This document shows positions 8,626-17,605 of a stretch of 64,000 nucleotides of DNA, piece after piece. The translations under genes were made by a program, and so were the position numbers. Location of the stretch: assembly GCA_030699825.1 (NCBI GenBank), contig JAUYKV010000032.1:1-64000 (forward strand), given 5' to 3'. The stretch is from Pseudomonas sp. (lineage in GTDB: Bacteria > Pseudomonadota > Gammaproteobacteria > Pseudomonadales > Pseudomonadaceae). The notes under the pieces are model-generated. The model did not search any database, was not told the origin of the DNA, and worked only from the letters and a program-made list of their open reading frames with translations. Every line of letters begins with the position of its first letter. The first letter of the stretch is position 1.

Positions 8626-9960
8626 GTGTTTGGCCTGCCTGCCAGCGAGGCGACGCGCCCCCGGCCCGCAGGTTCGCTCGGCCGCCGTCTGGTGCTGGCG
8701 ACCCTGGCATTTTGCCTGGTGTTCACCCTGATCACGGTCGCCGTGCGCACCTGGTCGGCCTGGCACGCCAACCTGGCAGCGATGACCAGCGAACTGACCC
8801 TGATCGACCAGGTGTTCCGGCGCACACTGGCCAAGGCGCTCTGGGAAGTGGACCGCGAATCCCTGCAGACCCAGCTCGACAGCGTCGCCCAAGCCGCCCC
8901 GGTGGGCCGGGTGGAGCTGCGCATTCTGCGTGCCGGGCGCCCGCCGGAAATACTCGAGAAGCAGCGCCGACCGCGCTCGGCCTCGGCACTGGCGCCCGCG
9001 CTGCAGCACATGCTGATCTACGAGCCCTACCCCGGCGCTAGCGAGACGGTCGGCGAGCTGATTCTGGAAGGCGATGAACGTCTGCTCTGGCGGCGCCTGC
9101 AAGGCGAAGTGGCGAGCATCGTCGTCACCCAGATCATCCAGTCGCTGCTGTTGGCAGGGCTGATCATGTGGATGTTCACCCGCTCGGTCACCGTGCATGT
9201 GCAGCACATCGCCCGCCACCTGGGCTTGCTGTCCCCCGCCAACCTCAAGCAAACCCTGCGCCTCGGGCGTTCAGCGGCGCACCAGGATGAACTGAGCCTG
9301 CTGGAAGCGGGCGTCAACGACCTGCAAGACAAGCTGTCGACCTATCTCGACCGGCAACGCCAGGACGAATACGACCTGGCCGCGCACCGCGACCACCTGG
9401 CCGAACTGGTCGAAGCGCGTACGGCCGAGCTGCGCGCGGCCAATAGCCGCCTGGAGGAACTGTCGCGCAGCGACCCACTGACCGGGCTGGCCAACCGCCG
9501 GCATTTCGACGAACTCAAGGACATCGAGTTTCGCCGTGCCTTGCGCCTGGGCCAGCCGCTGTCGGTGCTGATGTGCGACCTGGATTGCTTCAAGCCGTAC
9601 AACGACACTTACGGCCACGCCCTCGGCGATCAATGCCTGCAGGCGGTGGCCAACACCCTGACCAGAGTCTTCGCCCGCGCCGGCGAGTTGGTGGCGCGGA
9701 TCGGCGGCGAAGAATTTGCCGTGCTGCTGCCGGGTGCCGATAGCGCTCAGGCCTGCACGGCCGCCGAACGCCTACGTCAGGCGCTGGCGGAGCTGGCGAT
9801 CGAGCACTGCAGTTCGCCGGTGGCCGCCCATGTGACGCTGAGCATCGGCGTCGCCGAGTTCGAGGCGGAGACGATGGACCATTTCGATGTGCTTATGCTG
9901 CGCGCCGACCAGGCCCTCTACCGGGCCAAGCATCAGGGCCGCGACCGAATCGCCGTTTAA
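8626..9960 (+). CDS. Membrane-bound diguanylate cyclase (GGEEF)
   Basis: A 444-residue c-di-GMP synthase. GTG 8626 is chosen: AGGAAG lies about 10 bases upstream and the first residues lead into a membrane helix at about 22-41. A periplasmic region of about 130 residues (EVDRESLQTQLDSVAQAAPV...) is followed by helix 2 (IIQSLLLAGLIMWMF), a HAMP-like linker, a coiled coil (residues about 235-285) and the GGDEF domain. The active motif GGEEF is at 360-364 with DPLTGLANRRHF and CDLDCFKPYNDTYGHALGD intact. At the inhibitory site the usual RxxD is RAGE (351-354). Flanked on both sides by related periplasmic binding proteins. Confidence 0.9.
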   Translation: MFGLPASEATRPRPAGSLGRRLVLATLAFCLVFTLITVAVRTWSAWHANLAAMTSELTLIDQVFRRTLAKALWEVDRESLQTQLDSVAQAAPVGRVELRILRAGRPPEILEKQRRPRSASALAPALQHMLIYEPYPGASETVGELILEGDERLLWRRLQGEVASIVVTQIIQSLLLAGLIMWMFTRSVTVHVQHIARHLGLLSPANLKQTLRLGRSAAHQDELSLLEAGVNDLQDKLSTYLDRQRQDEYDLAAHRDHLAELVEARTAELRAANSRLEELSRSDPLTGLANRRHFDELKDIEFRRALRLGQPLSVLMCDLDCFKPYNDTYGHALGDQCLQAVANTLTRVFARAGELVARIGGEEFAVLLPGADSAQACTAAERLRQALAELAIEHCSSPVAAHVTLSIGVAEFEAETMDHFDVLMLRADQALYRAKHQGRDRIAV

Positions 9961-9980
9961 TCTCAGCACCGAGGCCCCTC

Positions 9981-10721
9981 ATGAGATCGCGCCCAAGCAC
10001 CTACTGCGCCCTGCTGCTGACCCTGTTCTGCGGCAACGGCCACGCCGAAAGCATCCAGGCCGTCACCGAAGACACCGCCTACAGCTACCTGCAAGACGGC
10101 CGAGTCGGCGGGCCGGCGAGTCAAGTGGCCGAAGCCATGCTGCAGCGCGCCGGACTCACCGACTACAGCCTGGCCCTCTACCCCTGGGCACGCGCCTACG
10201 ACATGGCGCTGCAACAACCCAACGTACTGATCTACCTGATCGCCCGCACCCCGGAGCGCGAGTCGCTGTTCAAGTGGTTGGGCGAGGTAACTCGCATCGA
10301 ACACCACGTCTACAAGCTGCGCGGGCAGCCGGACATTCAGGTGCACTCACTGGCGGACGCGAAGCACTACAGCATCGGCGTGCTGCGCGACGACGTGCGC
10401 CAGCAGTACCTGCAGGCCGAGGGGTTCACCAAACTGGTGGTCTCGGCGCACAACCGCGACAACTTCAGGTTGCTGCTCAATCGGCAGGTCCAACTGGTGC
10501 CCATGCCGGAGCGCGACGCCAGGCTGCAATGCGCAGAGGCCGGGGTCGACTTCGCCAGCCTGGAGCGGGTCTACACCCTGGACGCGCTCAGCAGCGGCCT
10601 GTACATGGCCTACAGCAACTCGACTGACGACGAGATCGTGGCACGCAGCCGCACCGCGTTCGACAGCCTCAAGCGCGAGGGGCTGCTGACCCGGCTGATG
10701 AACGGCAAAGTGGAGCCTTAG
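9981..10721 (+). CDS. Second periplasmic solute-binding protein (SBP_bac_3 type)
   Basis: A 246-residue exported protein related to the one at 7854: LYPWARAYDMALQQPNVLIY and RTPERESLFKWLGEV align with WARAYDIAQNAENVLIY and RTAQREKLFKWVGEI. A signal peptide (MRSRPSTYCALLLTLFCGNG ending HAES) is present. It begins 20 bases after the cyclase stop, so the three genes form one operon. It most likely binds a small ligand or, as its binding residues look different from classical amino-acid binders, acts as a paired sensor; ligand unknown. Confidence 0.82.
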   Translation: MRSRPSTYCALLLTLFCGNGHAESIQAVTEDTAYSYLQDGRVGGPASQVAEAMLQRAGLTDYSLALYPWARAYDMALQQPNVLIYLIARTPERESLFKWLGEVTRIEHHVYKLRGQPDIQVHSLADAKHYSIGVLRDDVRQQYLQAEGFTKLVVSAHNRDNFRLLLNRQVQLVPMPERDARLQCAEAGVDFASLERVYTLDALSSGLYMAYSNSTDDEIVARSRTAFDSLKREGLLTRLMNGKVEP

Positions 10722-10747
10722 CAGCCGCATGATTGCTTAATCGCCTT

Positions 10748-10891
10748 CCCGGATTGCGCTGGCGCTTATGCGGGCTACGGTCGGTGCTAATCTGCGCGGT
10801 ATTCACCAGCCAGCAGGCTCGTAGCCTGGATAAGCCTTGGCGCAATCCGGGGAGCGGTCTCCCGGATTGTGCGGGCGCTTATGCGGGCTAC
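10748..10891. repeat. Two GTAGCCCGGATAAGC-family repeat units
   Basis: A partial unit at 10748-10778 (CCGGATTGCGCTGGCGCTTA to GGGCTAC) and a nearly full one at 10821-10891 starting GTAGCCTGGATAAGCC and ending GCGGGCTAC. They fill the convergent gap between the binding-protein operon and the copper chaperone gene. Confidence 0.7.
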
Positions 10892-10919
10892 TCCATTGAA
10901 TGACCGGCGAGGCGTATGA

Positions 10920-11408
10920 CTAGTGCTGATGGGAGGCGTCCGGGGTAGCCGGCTCAGCCGTGGCTACGGGCGCCTCGGTTTGCACCGCGACCTCCACCTC
11001 GATGGCACCGGCCTTCTCGAAGGTCAGGGTCAGCGGGAAGCGCTCGCCGTCCTTGGCCTGCTGCTTCAGGCCGAACAACATGACGTGGTAGCCCATGGGC
11101 TCGAACCTGGTTTCGCCACCGGCGGGCACGACAACGTCCTGCACCTGCTGCATCTTCATCACCCCAGCGGCGTGCACATGCTCATGCATCTCGGCCTTGC
11201 CGGCCACCGGGGTCTGCACGCCGAGCAGGCGGTCGGCGTCGGTGCCCCTGTTGTGCACCACGAAGTAGGCCGCGGCTGTCGGCGCCACTGGCGGCATCGC
11301 GCGCGACCAGGGGTGTTCGATCTGCAGCTCGCCAATCCGGTAGTCGTGGGCATTGGCCAGCAGGCTGGTGCCGAGCAGTGCGGCCAGGAGCAGGGTTTTC
11401 TTCAACAT
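10920..11408 (-). CDS. Periplasmic copper chaperone PCu(A)C
   Basis: A 162-residue exported copper chaperone. A signal peptide of about 20 residues (MLKKTLLLAALLGTSLLANA) is followed by the PCu(A)C domain: HPWSRAMPP, AAYFVVHNRG, the ligand pattern MHEHVHAAGVMKM and, after a loop, EPMGYHVMLFGL. These give the family's H-M-x10-M-x21-H-x-M copper site. The C-terminal tail ends in SHQH, a possible extra metal site. The family delivers Cu(I) to cytochrome oxidase CuA and cbb3 centres. AGGAG-like bases (GGAGAG) precede the ATG. The cytosolic copper genes begin 3 kb away. Confidence 0.92.
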   Translation of the reverse strand: MLKKTLLLAALLGTSLLANAHDYRIGELQIEHPWSRAMPPVAPTAAAYFVVHNRGTDADRLLGVQTPVAGKAEMHEHVHAAGVMKMQQVQDVVVPAGGETRFEPMGYHVMLFGLKQQAKDGERFPLTLTFEKAGAIEVEVAVQTEAPVATAEPATPDASHQH

Positions 11409-11997
11409 GCGGACTCTCCAGAAAATCGTCGGGGGCGGCGCCGGGCAGCATGCAACCGTGCAGGTTTGCCGAAATCAGGCGAGCAGCGGGAAGGCGCGTG
11501 GGCTGGCCGAGGACCAGAGATCGCGAACCGAACGCAAGAGCAAGACTCGCGCAGCCAGCGGCGGACGACTGGCAACTGACGGCGATCAGCGAGCGGTCGG
11601 GGCGGGTCGATTTCATCGGGCGACTCTAGCAGTTGCTGGCGGCGCAACACCAGCCACCCCGTGATCGATTGCCGCCACAACAGACGATGCGCCACCGGCG
11701 GGTACGCACGAAGGTTGCGGCCTGGCCTGCAGGCCGGCGCCACCGGCAGGCGGGGAGCCGGCGCCGGATTGACCGTCTTTTTCACCCACAATCGTCCGAC
11801 AGCCGACTAGACTGCAGGTACGCTCGGAGCTTGTGAAAATATCGAGCGCTGTAGCGAGACCGTCTCCAGGCGTTTGCGACAAGGCGTTTGCAGGCGGCCG
11901 CAGCAGGCAAGAGGCTTTTCACACCCTCTCAGCATGCCTCGCAGGTCGGAGCATGCTACGCGGCCTCTCGTAAACCCGTGATTTGTCGGTGGTAAGG
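11409..11997. other. 589-base gap between PCu(A)C and the PAS/GAF sensor
   Basis: No convincing gene. Bases 11409-11616 can be read as a short minus-strand frame upstream of the chaperone (CQSSAAGC near its start), but it lacks hydrophobic or conserved features and its codon pattern is poor. A dispersed GAGGGTGTGAAAA-type repeat occupies 11831-11934. Both divergent promoters should be here. Confidence 0.5.
11831..11934. repeat. Dispersed repeat, GTGTGAAAATATCGA ... TTTTCACACCCTC family
   Basis: About 104 bp, from TTGTGAAAATATCGAG through GCGGCCGCAGCAGGCAAGAG to TTTTCACACCCTCTC. The second copy, at 35731-35842, shares both ends and the middle GGCGGCCGCAGCAGGCAAGA. The ends are short inverted repeats, and the copies differ inside, as expected for a small mobile or REP-like unit. 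Confidence 0.75.
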
Positions 11998-13830
11998 ATG
12001 CGATCCGATCTAACAGCCCCGCTACGCCTGGCCGGCGCCTACATCCTGTTCAGCAGCATCTGGATCATGGCCAGCGACTCCCTGCTGCTGGCCGTGGTCA
12101 ACGACAGGGACCTGATTGACCGGCTGCAAACCGTCAAGGGCATGCTCTTCGTCCTGCTCAGTAGCCTGCTGATCTTCTACCTCAACTACCGTGACCGCCG
12201 CGCCCAGCAGCAGTTGCTCAACGCCCTGACGCGCAACACCCGCCTGCTGCAACAGACCCAGCGCAACGCCGCTCTCGGCAGCTGGGAATATGACGGGCGC
12301 CTGCACTGGAGCCCTGAGGCTCTGCACCTGCTCGGCCGGGATCCGGGCAGTGAATACAGTAGCGCCGAGCAACTGCTCAGCTGGCTCTATCCCGCCGAGC
12401 GGCCAGCCTTGCAGCGTGCCTGGCAGGCCCTGCTCGAACAACACAAGCCGATGGCGATCAGTGCACGCCTGCATCAACCGCAGCAGCAGCAGACCACCTG
12501 GCTGATGCTGCGGGGCGATGCGGACGTCAATGGTCAGGTCCTTGGCACCGTGCAGGACATCAGCAACCAGAAGCGTGACGAAATCGCCTTGCGTGAAAGC
12601 GAGCAGCGCTTCCGCCAACTGTTCGAGCAGACCCCACGGATCGCCGTGCAGGGTTACGACCGCGAGCGCCGGGTGATCTATTGGAACCAGGCCAGCACCC
12701 AGCTCTATGGCTACAGCCTGCAGGAGGCCATGGGCCAGCGCCTGGAAGCGCTGATCATCCCACCGGCCGCGCGCAGCCAGGTCGTTAGCGCGATCAACCA
12801 CTGGCTGCTCGGTGGCCCGCCGATACCTGCAGCTGAGCTGCCATTGCAACGCAAGGATGGCAGCAAGGTGTGGGTCTACTCGAGCCATTCGATGCTGCGC
12901 GACAGCCGCAATCAGCCGGAGCTGTACTGCATCGACATCGATCTCAGCGAACAAAAACAGATCAATCTCGAGCTGCAAGCCAGCGAGGCGCGCTACCGCG
13001 AACTGGTCGAACAGCTGAGCGATGTCATTGTGCTGACGGACGCCAGCGGCCATCTGGGTTTTCTCAACACGGCCTGGGAAAAGCTCAGCGACTATGCCTG
13101 CTATGAATGCCTGGGTCGACCGCTGACGCAGTTTCTCGACGGCGCCGACGTAGTGCGCTTCAACCAGCAGATCGCTGCCATCGGCAATGGCCAGCAGACC
13201 AGCCTGCGCGGCGAATTCCGCCTGCTCACCCGCCAGGGCCAAGTGCGCTGGGTAGATATTCAGCTGAACCACAGCCCGTCGAGCAACATGCTCACCGGCA
13301 GCCTGCATGACATCCATGAGCGCCATCAAGGGCAGCAACTGCAGCACGCGCGCAATGCAGTGCTCGATGATCTGCTCGCCCGCCGGCCCCTGGCGCAGAC
13401 CCTCGACGCTATCAGCCAGCACTTGCAGGATCTCAATCCGCACATGCAGGTGTCGATCATGCTGCTGGACGAGCAGCAACGCCTGCACCTGGTCGCTGCC
13501 CCCAGCCTGCCCGAGTCTTATCGGCAGGCCATCGACGGCTTGCCGGCGCAGCTTGAGCTCGGCTCATGTGGCCACGCCGCATGCAGTGGCGAGTTGGTGA
13601 TCGCGGAAAACCTCGACACTCACCCCTACTGGCAGGCGTTTCGCACCCAGGCCCTGACCGCCGGCCTGCAGGCCTGCTGGTCGCTGCCGTTCAAGGACGA
13701 CAATGCTCGGGTGCTCGGCACCTTCGGCATCTACTACGGCCAACCCGGGCGACCGAGCAAGGCCGATATAGCCCTGGTCACCGAATTCACCCGCCTGGCC
13801 AGCCTGGCAGTGCAACAGCTGCCACGCTGA
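11998..13830 (+). CDS. Membrane PAS-PAS-PAS-GAF sensor protein without output domain
   Basis: About 610 residues. Two N-terminal helices (AGAYILFSSIWIMASDSLLL and MLFVLLSSLLIFYLNY) enclose a short loop, then three PAS/PAC units (about 85-195, 200-325 and 325-440, marked by GTVQDISNQKRDE, YCIDIDLSEQKQ and GSLHDIHERHQ) and a GAF domain (about 445-605; GLQACWSLPFKDDNARVLGTFGIYY). No GGDEF, EAL, kinase or HTH follows: the frame stops 6 residues after the GAF. Start is uncertain; TTG 11983 and GTG 11989 are in frame and no clear ribosome site decides. Similar N-termini occur in GGDEF/EAL proteins, so an output domain may have been lost. Confidence 0.75.
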   Translation: MRSDLTAPLRLAGAYILFSSIWIMASDSLLLAVVNDRDLIDRLQTVKGMLFVLLSSLLIFYLNYRDRRAQQQLLNALTRNTRLLQQTQRNAALGSWEYDGRLHWSPEALHLLGRDPGSEYSSAEQLLSWLYPAERPALQRAWQALLEQHKPMAISARLHQPQQQQTTWLMLRGDADVNGQVLGTVQDISNQKRDEIALRESEQRFRQLFEQTPRIAVQGYDRERRVIYWNQASTQLYGYSLQEAMGQRLEALIIPPAARSQVVSAINHWLLGGPPIPAAELPLQRKDGSKVWVYSSHSMLRDSRNQPELYCIDIDLSEQKQINLELQASEARYRELVEQLSDVIVLTDASGHLGFLNTAWEKLSDYACYECLGRPLTQFLDGADVVRFNQQIAAIGNGQQTSLRGEFRLLTRQGQVRWVDIQLNHSPSSNMLTGSLHDIHERHQGQQLQHARNAVLDDLLARRPLAQTLDAISQHLQDLNPHMQVSIMLLDEQQRLHLVAAPSLPESYRQAIDGLPAQLELGSCGHAACSGELVIAENLDTHPYWQAFRTQALTAGLQACWSLPFKDDNARVLGTFGIYYGQPGRPSKADIALVTEFTRLASLAVQQLPR

Positions 13831-13945
13831 ACGGCGCATGCTCGGCTAGCCGGCAGTCGGCCAGCAGTCGCTCGCTTGATTGTGGTCAGGGAAAGTTCAT
13901 CTACGAGGGCTAGACTGAGCCGCCTAACTAGTGGAGGTGTCGTTC

Positions 13946-14125
13946 ATGAACATCCGTATTCAGCCGCTGCAGAAAGCCGCAGGCGTCTGCTGGCAAGTCC
14001 GTTTCGCCAGCCATAGCGTGACCTTCCGCAGCGAAGCCGAGGCCCGTCAGTTCGTCGCCACCCTCGAAGCGCGCCTGCAGGCCCCGCATCAATGGCCGAG
14101 TCAAACGCAGCGCGCCGCCGGCTGA
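13946..14125 (+). CDS. Small conserved hypothetical protein (59 residues)
   Basis: A small protein with a strong GGAGG site 8 bases before ATG 13946. It reads MNIRIQPLQKAAGVCWQVRF then SVTFRSEAEARQFVATLEARL, a compact beta-beta-alpha-like pattern with good codon use. Proteins like this are common in Pseudomonas but I know no function. It stands alone between the PAS/GAF gene and copZ. Confidence 0.65.
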   Translation: MNIRIQPLQKAAGVCWQVRFASHSVTFRSEAEARQFVATLEARLQAPHQWPSQTQRAAG

Positions 14126-14297
14126 GTCGCAGAACGGACGGTCCGTTCCGGGGCCGCCCGGCCTCGTGGTATTCCGCTCAAACCAGCATGGCCCGCACCC
14201 CGTAATCCGGATGCAGTCCGCAAAAGCGCATGGCCCGCAGCCTCGGCCGCAGGGGCTTGCGTCTCTCGCCGACGGGCCAACAAGCGCGCAAGCAGTC

Positions 14298-14510
14298 CTA
14301 CGCCAGCCCCGCTCCGTAGCCCGCCTCGGCAATCGCGATGATCAGTTCGTCGCTCGACAGGCTGCTGACCACGCGCGCCTCACCACCTTGCAACTTCACC
14401 TTTACATCGGCAGCCGGATCACGCTCCTGCAAGGCCTCGGTAATCGTCTTCACGCAATGCTCGCAGGTCATGCCTTCGATCCTGAGTGTGTGAACCTTTG
14501 CTGTTTGCAT
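14298..14510 (-). CDS. copZ: Copper chaperone CopZ (HMA domain)
   Basis: A 70-residue heavy-metal-associated domain protein with the Cu(I) motif GMTCEHC at about residues 13-19, and the family end AIAEAGYGAGL. ATG 14510 is used, since AGGAGG lies 6 bases upstream; a TTG two codons earlier is less likely. It carries Cu(I) to CopA or CueR in the cytoplasm. Its own CueR-type promoter faces away from copA. Confidence 0.93.
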   Translation of the reverse strand: MQTAKVHTLRIEGMTCEHCVKTITEALQERDPAADVKVKLQGGEARVVSSLSSDELIIAIAEAGYGAGLA

Positions 14511-14557
14511 CTGCAACCTCCTGATTGAATGTCTGTCCCTTTTTACGGGAGGCGCAC

Positions 14558-14588
14558 AGTGTCAGGCCTCCCCTATGGGTAAGGTCAA
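14558..14588 (-). promoter_or_regulatory. CueR-type promoter of copZ
   Basis: On the minus strand the -35 TTGACC (14583-14588) and -10 GACACT (14558-14563) are 19 bases apart, the long spacer typical of MerR-family control. The spacer holds the dyad ACCTTACCC/GGGGAGGC. It closely resembles the E. coli copA promoter. Confidence 0.85.
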
Positions 14589-14603
14589 GGCATAAAACAG
14601 CAC

Positions 14604-14634
14604 TTGACCTTACCCATGGGTCAAGGTTGACTCT
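14604..14634 (+). promoter_or_regulatory. CueR-type promoter of copA
   Basis: -35 TTGACC (14604-14609), 19-base spacer and -10 GACTCT (14629-14634). The spacer dyad ACCTTACCC AT GGGTCAAGGT fits CueR operators. Fifteen bases separate it from the facing copZ promoter, so two CueR dimers could sit side by side. Confidence 0.88.
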
Positions 14635-14661
14635 ATAGCGCAACTCAATGGAGGCTCCTGC

Positions 14662-17049
14662 ATGTCCGATCTGACCACTTTCGACCTGCCGATCAACGGC
14701 ATGACCTGCGCCAGTTGCGCCGGGCGGGTCGAGCGCGCCTTGCGCAAAGTACCCAACGTCGCCAGCGCCACGGTCAACCTGGCCAGCGAACAGGCGCGCA
14801 TCGAAGCGCCGGCGGACAGCCTGGAGCAGTTACTCGCCGCCGTTACCGGCGCCGGCTATCAGGTGCCCAGCGAACGCCTGGAACTGGCCATCGCCGGCAT
14901 GACCTGCGCCAGTTGCGTCGGCCGCGTCGAGCGTGCCCTGGCGCAACTGCCGGGCGTGCTCAGGGTCAGCGTCAACCTGGCCACCGAGCAGGCGCTGTTG
15001 CAGATCACGCCGGGGCTCGACGCGCACAGCCTGCTGCAGGCGGTCGCCAAAGCCGGTTACACGGCCACTCTGGTGGATCTCGAGAAGCCCGCCCAGCCTG
15101 CCGCCGAGCGCCACTTGCAACGCGAACGCTGGGCCCTGGCGCTGGCCCTGCTGCTCACCGCGCCGCTGCTGATCCCGATGCTGGCGCAACCATTCGGCGC
15201 GCACTGGATGCTGCCGGCCTGGCTGCAATTCGCCCTGGCCACGCCGGTGCAGTTCGTCCTCGGCGCACGCTTCTACCGCGCCGCCTGGCTGGCCCTGCGC
15301 GCCGGTGCCGGCAACATGGACCAACTGGTCGCTCTGGGCACCAGCGCCGCCTATGGCCTGAGCCTCTATCAATGGGCGATCACTCCGAGCGAGGCGATGC
15401 CGCACCTGTATTTCGAGGCCTCGGCGGTGATCATCAGTTTGATCCTGCTCGGCAAATACCTGGAAAGCCGCGCCAAACGGCAGACCACCAGTGCCATCCG
15501 CGCCTTGCAGGCCCTGCGCCCGGATCAGGCCTTGCGCCTGCACGATGGTGTCGAGCAGTGGGTGCCGCTGAGCACCCTGGTCCTGGGCGATCAGGTGGTG
15601 GTCAAGCCCGGCGAACGCTTCCCGGTCGACGGCCAGGTGCTGCAAGGCCAGAGCCATGCCGACGAAGCACTGATCAGCGGCGAGAGCCTGCCGCAACCCA
15701 AGCAACCAGGCGATAAGGTCACGGCCGGGGCGATCAACGGAGAAGGCCGCCTGCTGATCGAAACCACCGCCCTGGGGGCGGAAACCGTGCTGGCCACGAT
15801 CATCCGCCTGGTCGAGGACGCCCAGGCCGCCAAGGCGCCGATCCAGAAGCTGGTGGACAAAGTCAGTCGGGTCTTCGTGCCGACCGTGCTGTTGATCGCC
15901 CTGGCCACCCTGCTCGGCTGGCTGCTGTTCGGCGCCACGCTGCAAACCGCGCTACTCAATGCTGTGGCGGTGCTGGTGATCGCCTGCCCCTGCGCCCTCG
16001 GCCTGGCCACGCCGACAGCGATCATGGCCGGCACCGGGGTGGCCGCGCGCCACGGCATTCTGATCAAGGATGCCGAAGCCCTGGAAGTCGCCCATGGCGT
16101 TACGGCCGTGGCGTTCGACAAGACCGGCACCCTGACCTCCGGCACACCGCAGATCGCCCACATGAAGGCACTCGACGGCGACACCGCGACCCTGTTGCAA
16201 CTGGCCGGCGCCCTGCAGCGCGGCAGCGAACACCCGCTGGCCAAAGCGGTGCTGGACGAATGTACTGCCCGCCAGTTGTCGCTGGCCGAGGTAGTCGACA
16301 GCCAGGCCCTGGCCGGGCGCGGGATTGCCGGGCAGATCGGCGAACGGCAACTGGCCCTGGGCAACAAACGCCTGCTCGAAGAGGGCTGGCTGCACAACCC
16401 GAGCCTGGCCGCCGAGGCCCTGGCCTGGGAAGCCGAGGGCCGCACCCTGTCCTGGCTGATCGAACAGGCGCCGACCCCGCAGGTGCTGGGCCTGTTCGCC
16501 TTCGGCGACACCCTCAAACCCGGCGCCGCCGAGGCCATCGCCCAGCTCAAGGCGCAGGGCATCGACAGCCACCTGATCAGCGGCGATAACCGCGGCAGCG
16601 TCAATGCGGTGGCCAACGCCCTGGGCATCGACGCCATACACGCCGAGGTGCTGCCGGCAGACAAGGCGGCGATCATCGGCGATCTGAAGAAAACCGGAGT
16701 GGTGGCGATGGTCGGCGACGGCATCAACGACGCCCCGGCGCTGGCCGCCGCGGATGTCGGCATCGCCATGGGCAGCGGCACCGATGTGGCCATGCATGCC
16801 GCCGGCATCACCCTGATGCGCGGCGACCCGCGCCTGGTACCGGCGGCGCTGGACATCAGCCGGCGCACCTACAACAAGATCCGGCAGAACCTGTTCTGGG
16901 CCTTCATCTACAACCTGGTCGGCATTCCCCTGGCCGCCGCCGGCCTGCTCAACCCGATGCTCGCCGGCGCCGCCATGGCCTTGTCCAGCCTCAGCGTGGT
17001 GAGCAACGCGCTGCTGCTGAAAACCTGGAAGCCGAAAGATCAAGACTGA
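14662..17049 (+). CDS. copA: Cu(I)-exporting P1B-ATPase CopA
   Basis: A 795-residue P1B-1 ATPase pumping Cu(I) from cytoplasm to periplasm. Two N-terminal HMA domains each carry GMTCASC (near residues 13-19 and 80-86). The membrane metal site is the CPC of [13 protein letters not shown] (about residues 440-452), the phosphorylated Asp is Asp486 in DKTGTLT, and [16 protein letters not shown] and the HP-type SEHPLAKAV are present. The last helices carry YN and [11 protein letters not shown], as expected for copper specificity. A GGAGG site precedes the ATG. Controlled by the CueR promoter directly upstream. Confidence 0.96.
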   Translation: MSDLTTFDLPINGMTCASCAGRVERALRKVPNVASATVNLASEQARIEAPADSLEQLLAAVTGAGYQVPSERLELAIAGMTCASCVGRVERALAQLPGVLRVSVNLATEQALLQITPGLDAHSLLQAVAKAGYTATLVDLEKPAQPAAERHLQRERWALALALLLTAPLLIPMLAQPFGAHWMLPAWLQFALATPVQFVLGARFYRAAWLALRAGAGNMDQLVALGTSAAYGLSLYQWAITPSEAMPHLYFEASAVIISLILLGKYLESRAKRQTTSAIRALQALRPDQALRLHDGVEQWVPLSTLVLGDQVVVKPGERFPVDGQVLQGQSHADEALISGESLPQPKQPGDKVTAGAINGEGRLLIETTALGAETVLATIIRLVEDAQAAKAPIQKLVDKVSRVFVPTVLLIALATLLGWLLFGATLQTALLNAVAVLVIACPCALGLATPTAIMAGTGVAARHGILIKDAEALEVAHGVTAVAFDKTGTLTSGTPQIAHMKALDGDTATLLQLAGALQRGSEHPLAKAVLDECTARQLSLAEVVDSQALAGRGIAGQIGERQLALGNKRLLEEGWLHNPSLAAEALAWEAEGRTLSWLIEQAPTPQVLGLFAFGDTLKPGAAEAIAQLKAQGIDSHLISGDNRGSVNAVANALGIDAIHAEVLPADKAAIIGDLKKTGVVAMVGDGINDAPALAAADVGIAMGSGTDVAMHAAGITLMRGDPRLVPAALDISRRTYNKIRQNLFWAFIYNLVGIPLAAAGLLNPMLAGAAMALSSLSVVSNALLLKTWKPKDQD

Positions 17050-17098
17050 CCCGTGGGAGCGGGCCATCCGCCAACCCCACAACCCGAACCACCGCCCC

Positions 17099-17166
17099 GT
17101 AGGAGGGGACTTGTCCGCGAAGCCTTACCCAGGGCCGACAATCTTCGCGGACAAGTCCGCTCCCAC
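17099..17166. repeat. REP-type hairpin between copA and cueR
   Basis: Inverted AGGGGACTTGTCCGCGAAG and CTTCGCGGACAAGTCCGCTC arms, the same family as 1340-1402. It separates copA from cueR and would form a hairpin in a shared transcript, so cueR may be read at a lower level or from its own promoter. Confidence 0.75.
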
Positions 17167-17188
17167 AAGAACCTGATTGGACACGCCC

Positions 17189-17605
17189 ATGAATATCGGC
17201 CAAGCCGCGCAGAAAACCGGCCTCAGCGCCAAGATGATCCGCTACTACGAGTCGATCGACTTGCTGCCGGCCGCCGGGCGCACCGACAGCGGCTACCGCC
17301 AGTACGGCGCCCAGGACCTGCACCGCCTGGCCTTTATCAAGCGCTCGCGGGACCTGGGTTTCGCCCTGGCCGAGGTGGCCCAGCTGCTGGCGCTGTGGCA
17401 GGACCGCCAGCGCGCCAGCGCCGACGTCAAGGCCCTGGCTGCCGGACATATCGTCGAGCTCAATCGCAAGATCGCCGAACTCAGCAGCCTGCGTGACACC
17501 CTGCAGGAGCTGATGCAGCACTGCCAGGGCGACGACCGCCCCGACTGCCCGATCCTCAAGGGCCTGGAATCCGGCGGCGATAACCACACGGCCAGCAACC
17601 CGTAG
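17189..17605 (+). CDS. cueR: Copper-responsive MerR-family regulator CueR
   Basis: A 138-residue MerR-family regulator. The winged HTH reads MNIGQAAQKTGLSAKMIRYY with ESIDLL, then the dimer helix, and the metal loop is HCQGDDRPDCPI: two Cys separated by seven residues, as in CueR. ATG 17189 is preferred over TTG 17177 since it matches the family N-terminus. It senses cytosolic Cu(I) and activates the two long-spacer promoters at 14.56-14.63 kb. Confidence 0.93.
   Translation: MNIGQAAQKTGLSAKMIRYYESIDLLPAAGRTDSGYRQYGAQDLHRLAFIKRSRDLGFALAEVAQLLALWQDRQRASADVKALAAGHIVELNRKIAELSSLRDTLQELMQHCQGDDRPDCPILKGLESGGDNHTASNP

Noticed and set aside
11353..11616. Possible Cys-containing upstream peptide (DUF2946/CruR-like) before the PCu(A)C gene
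   Set aside because: The frame has CQSSAAGC but no hydrophobic segment or conserved ending, and neighbouring frames look equally open.
12022..13488. 488-codon minus-strand frame opposite the PAS/GAF gene
   Set aside because: The plus-strand gene has clear PAS and GAF motifs; the antisense frame has none.
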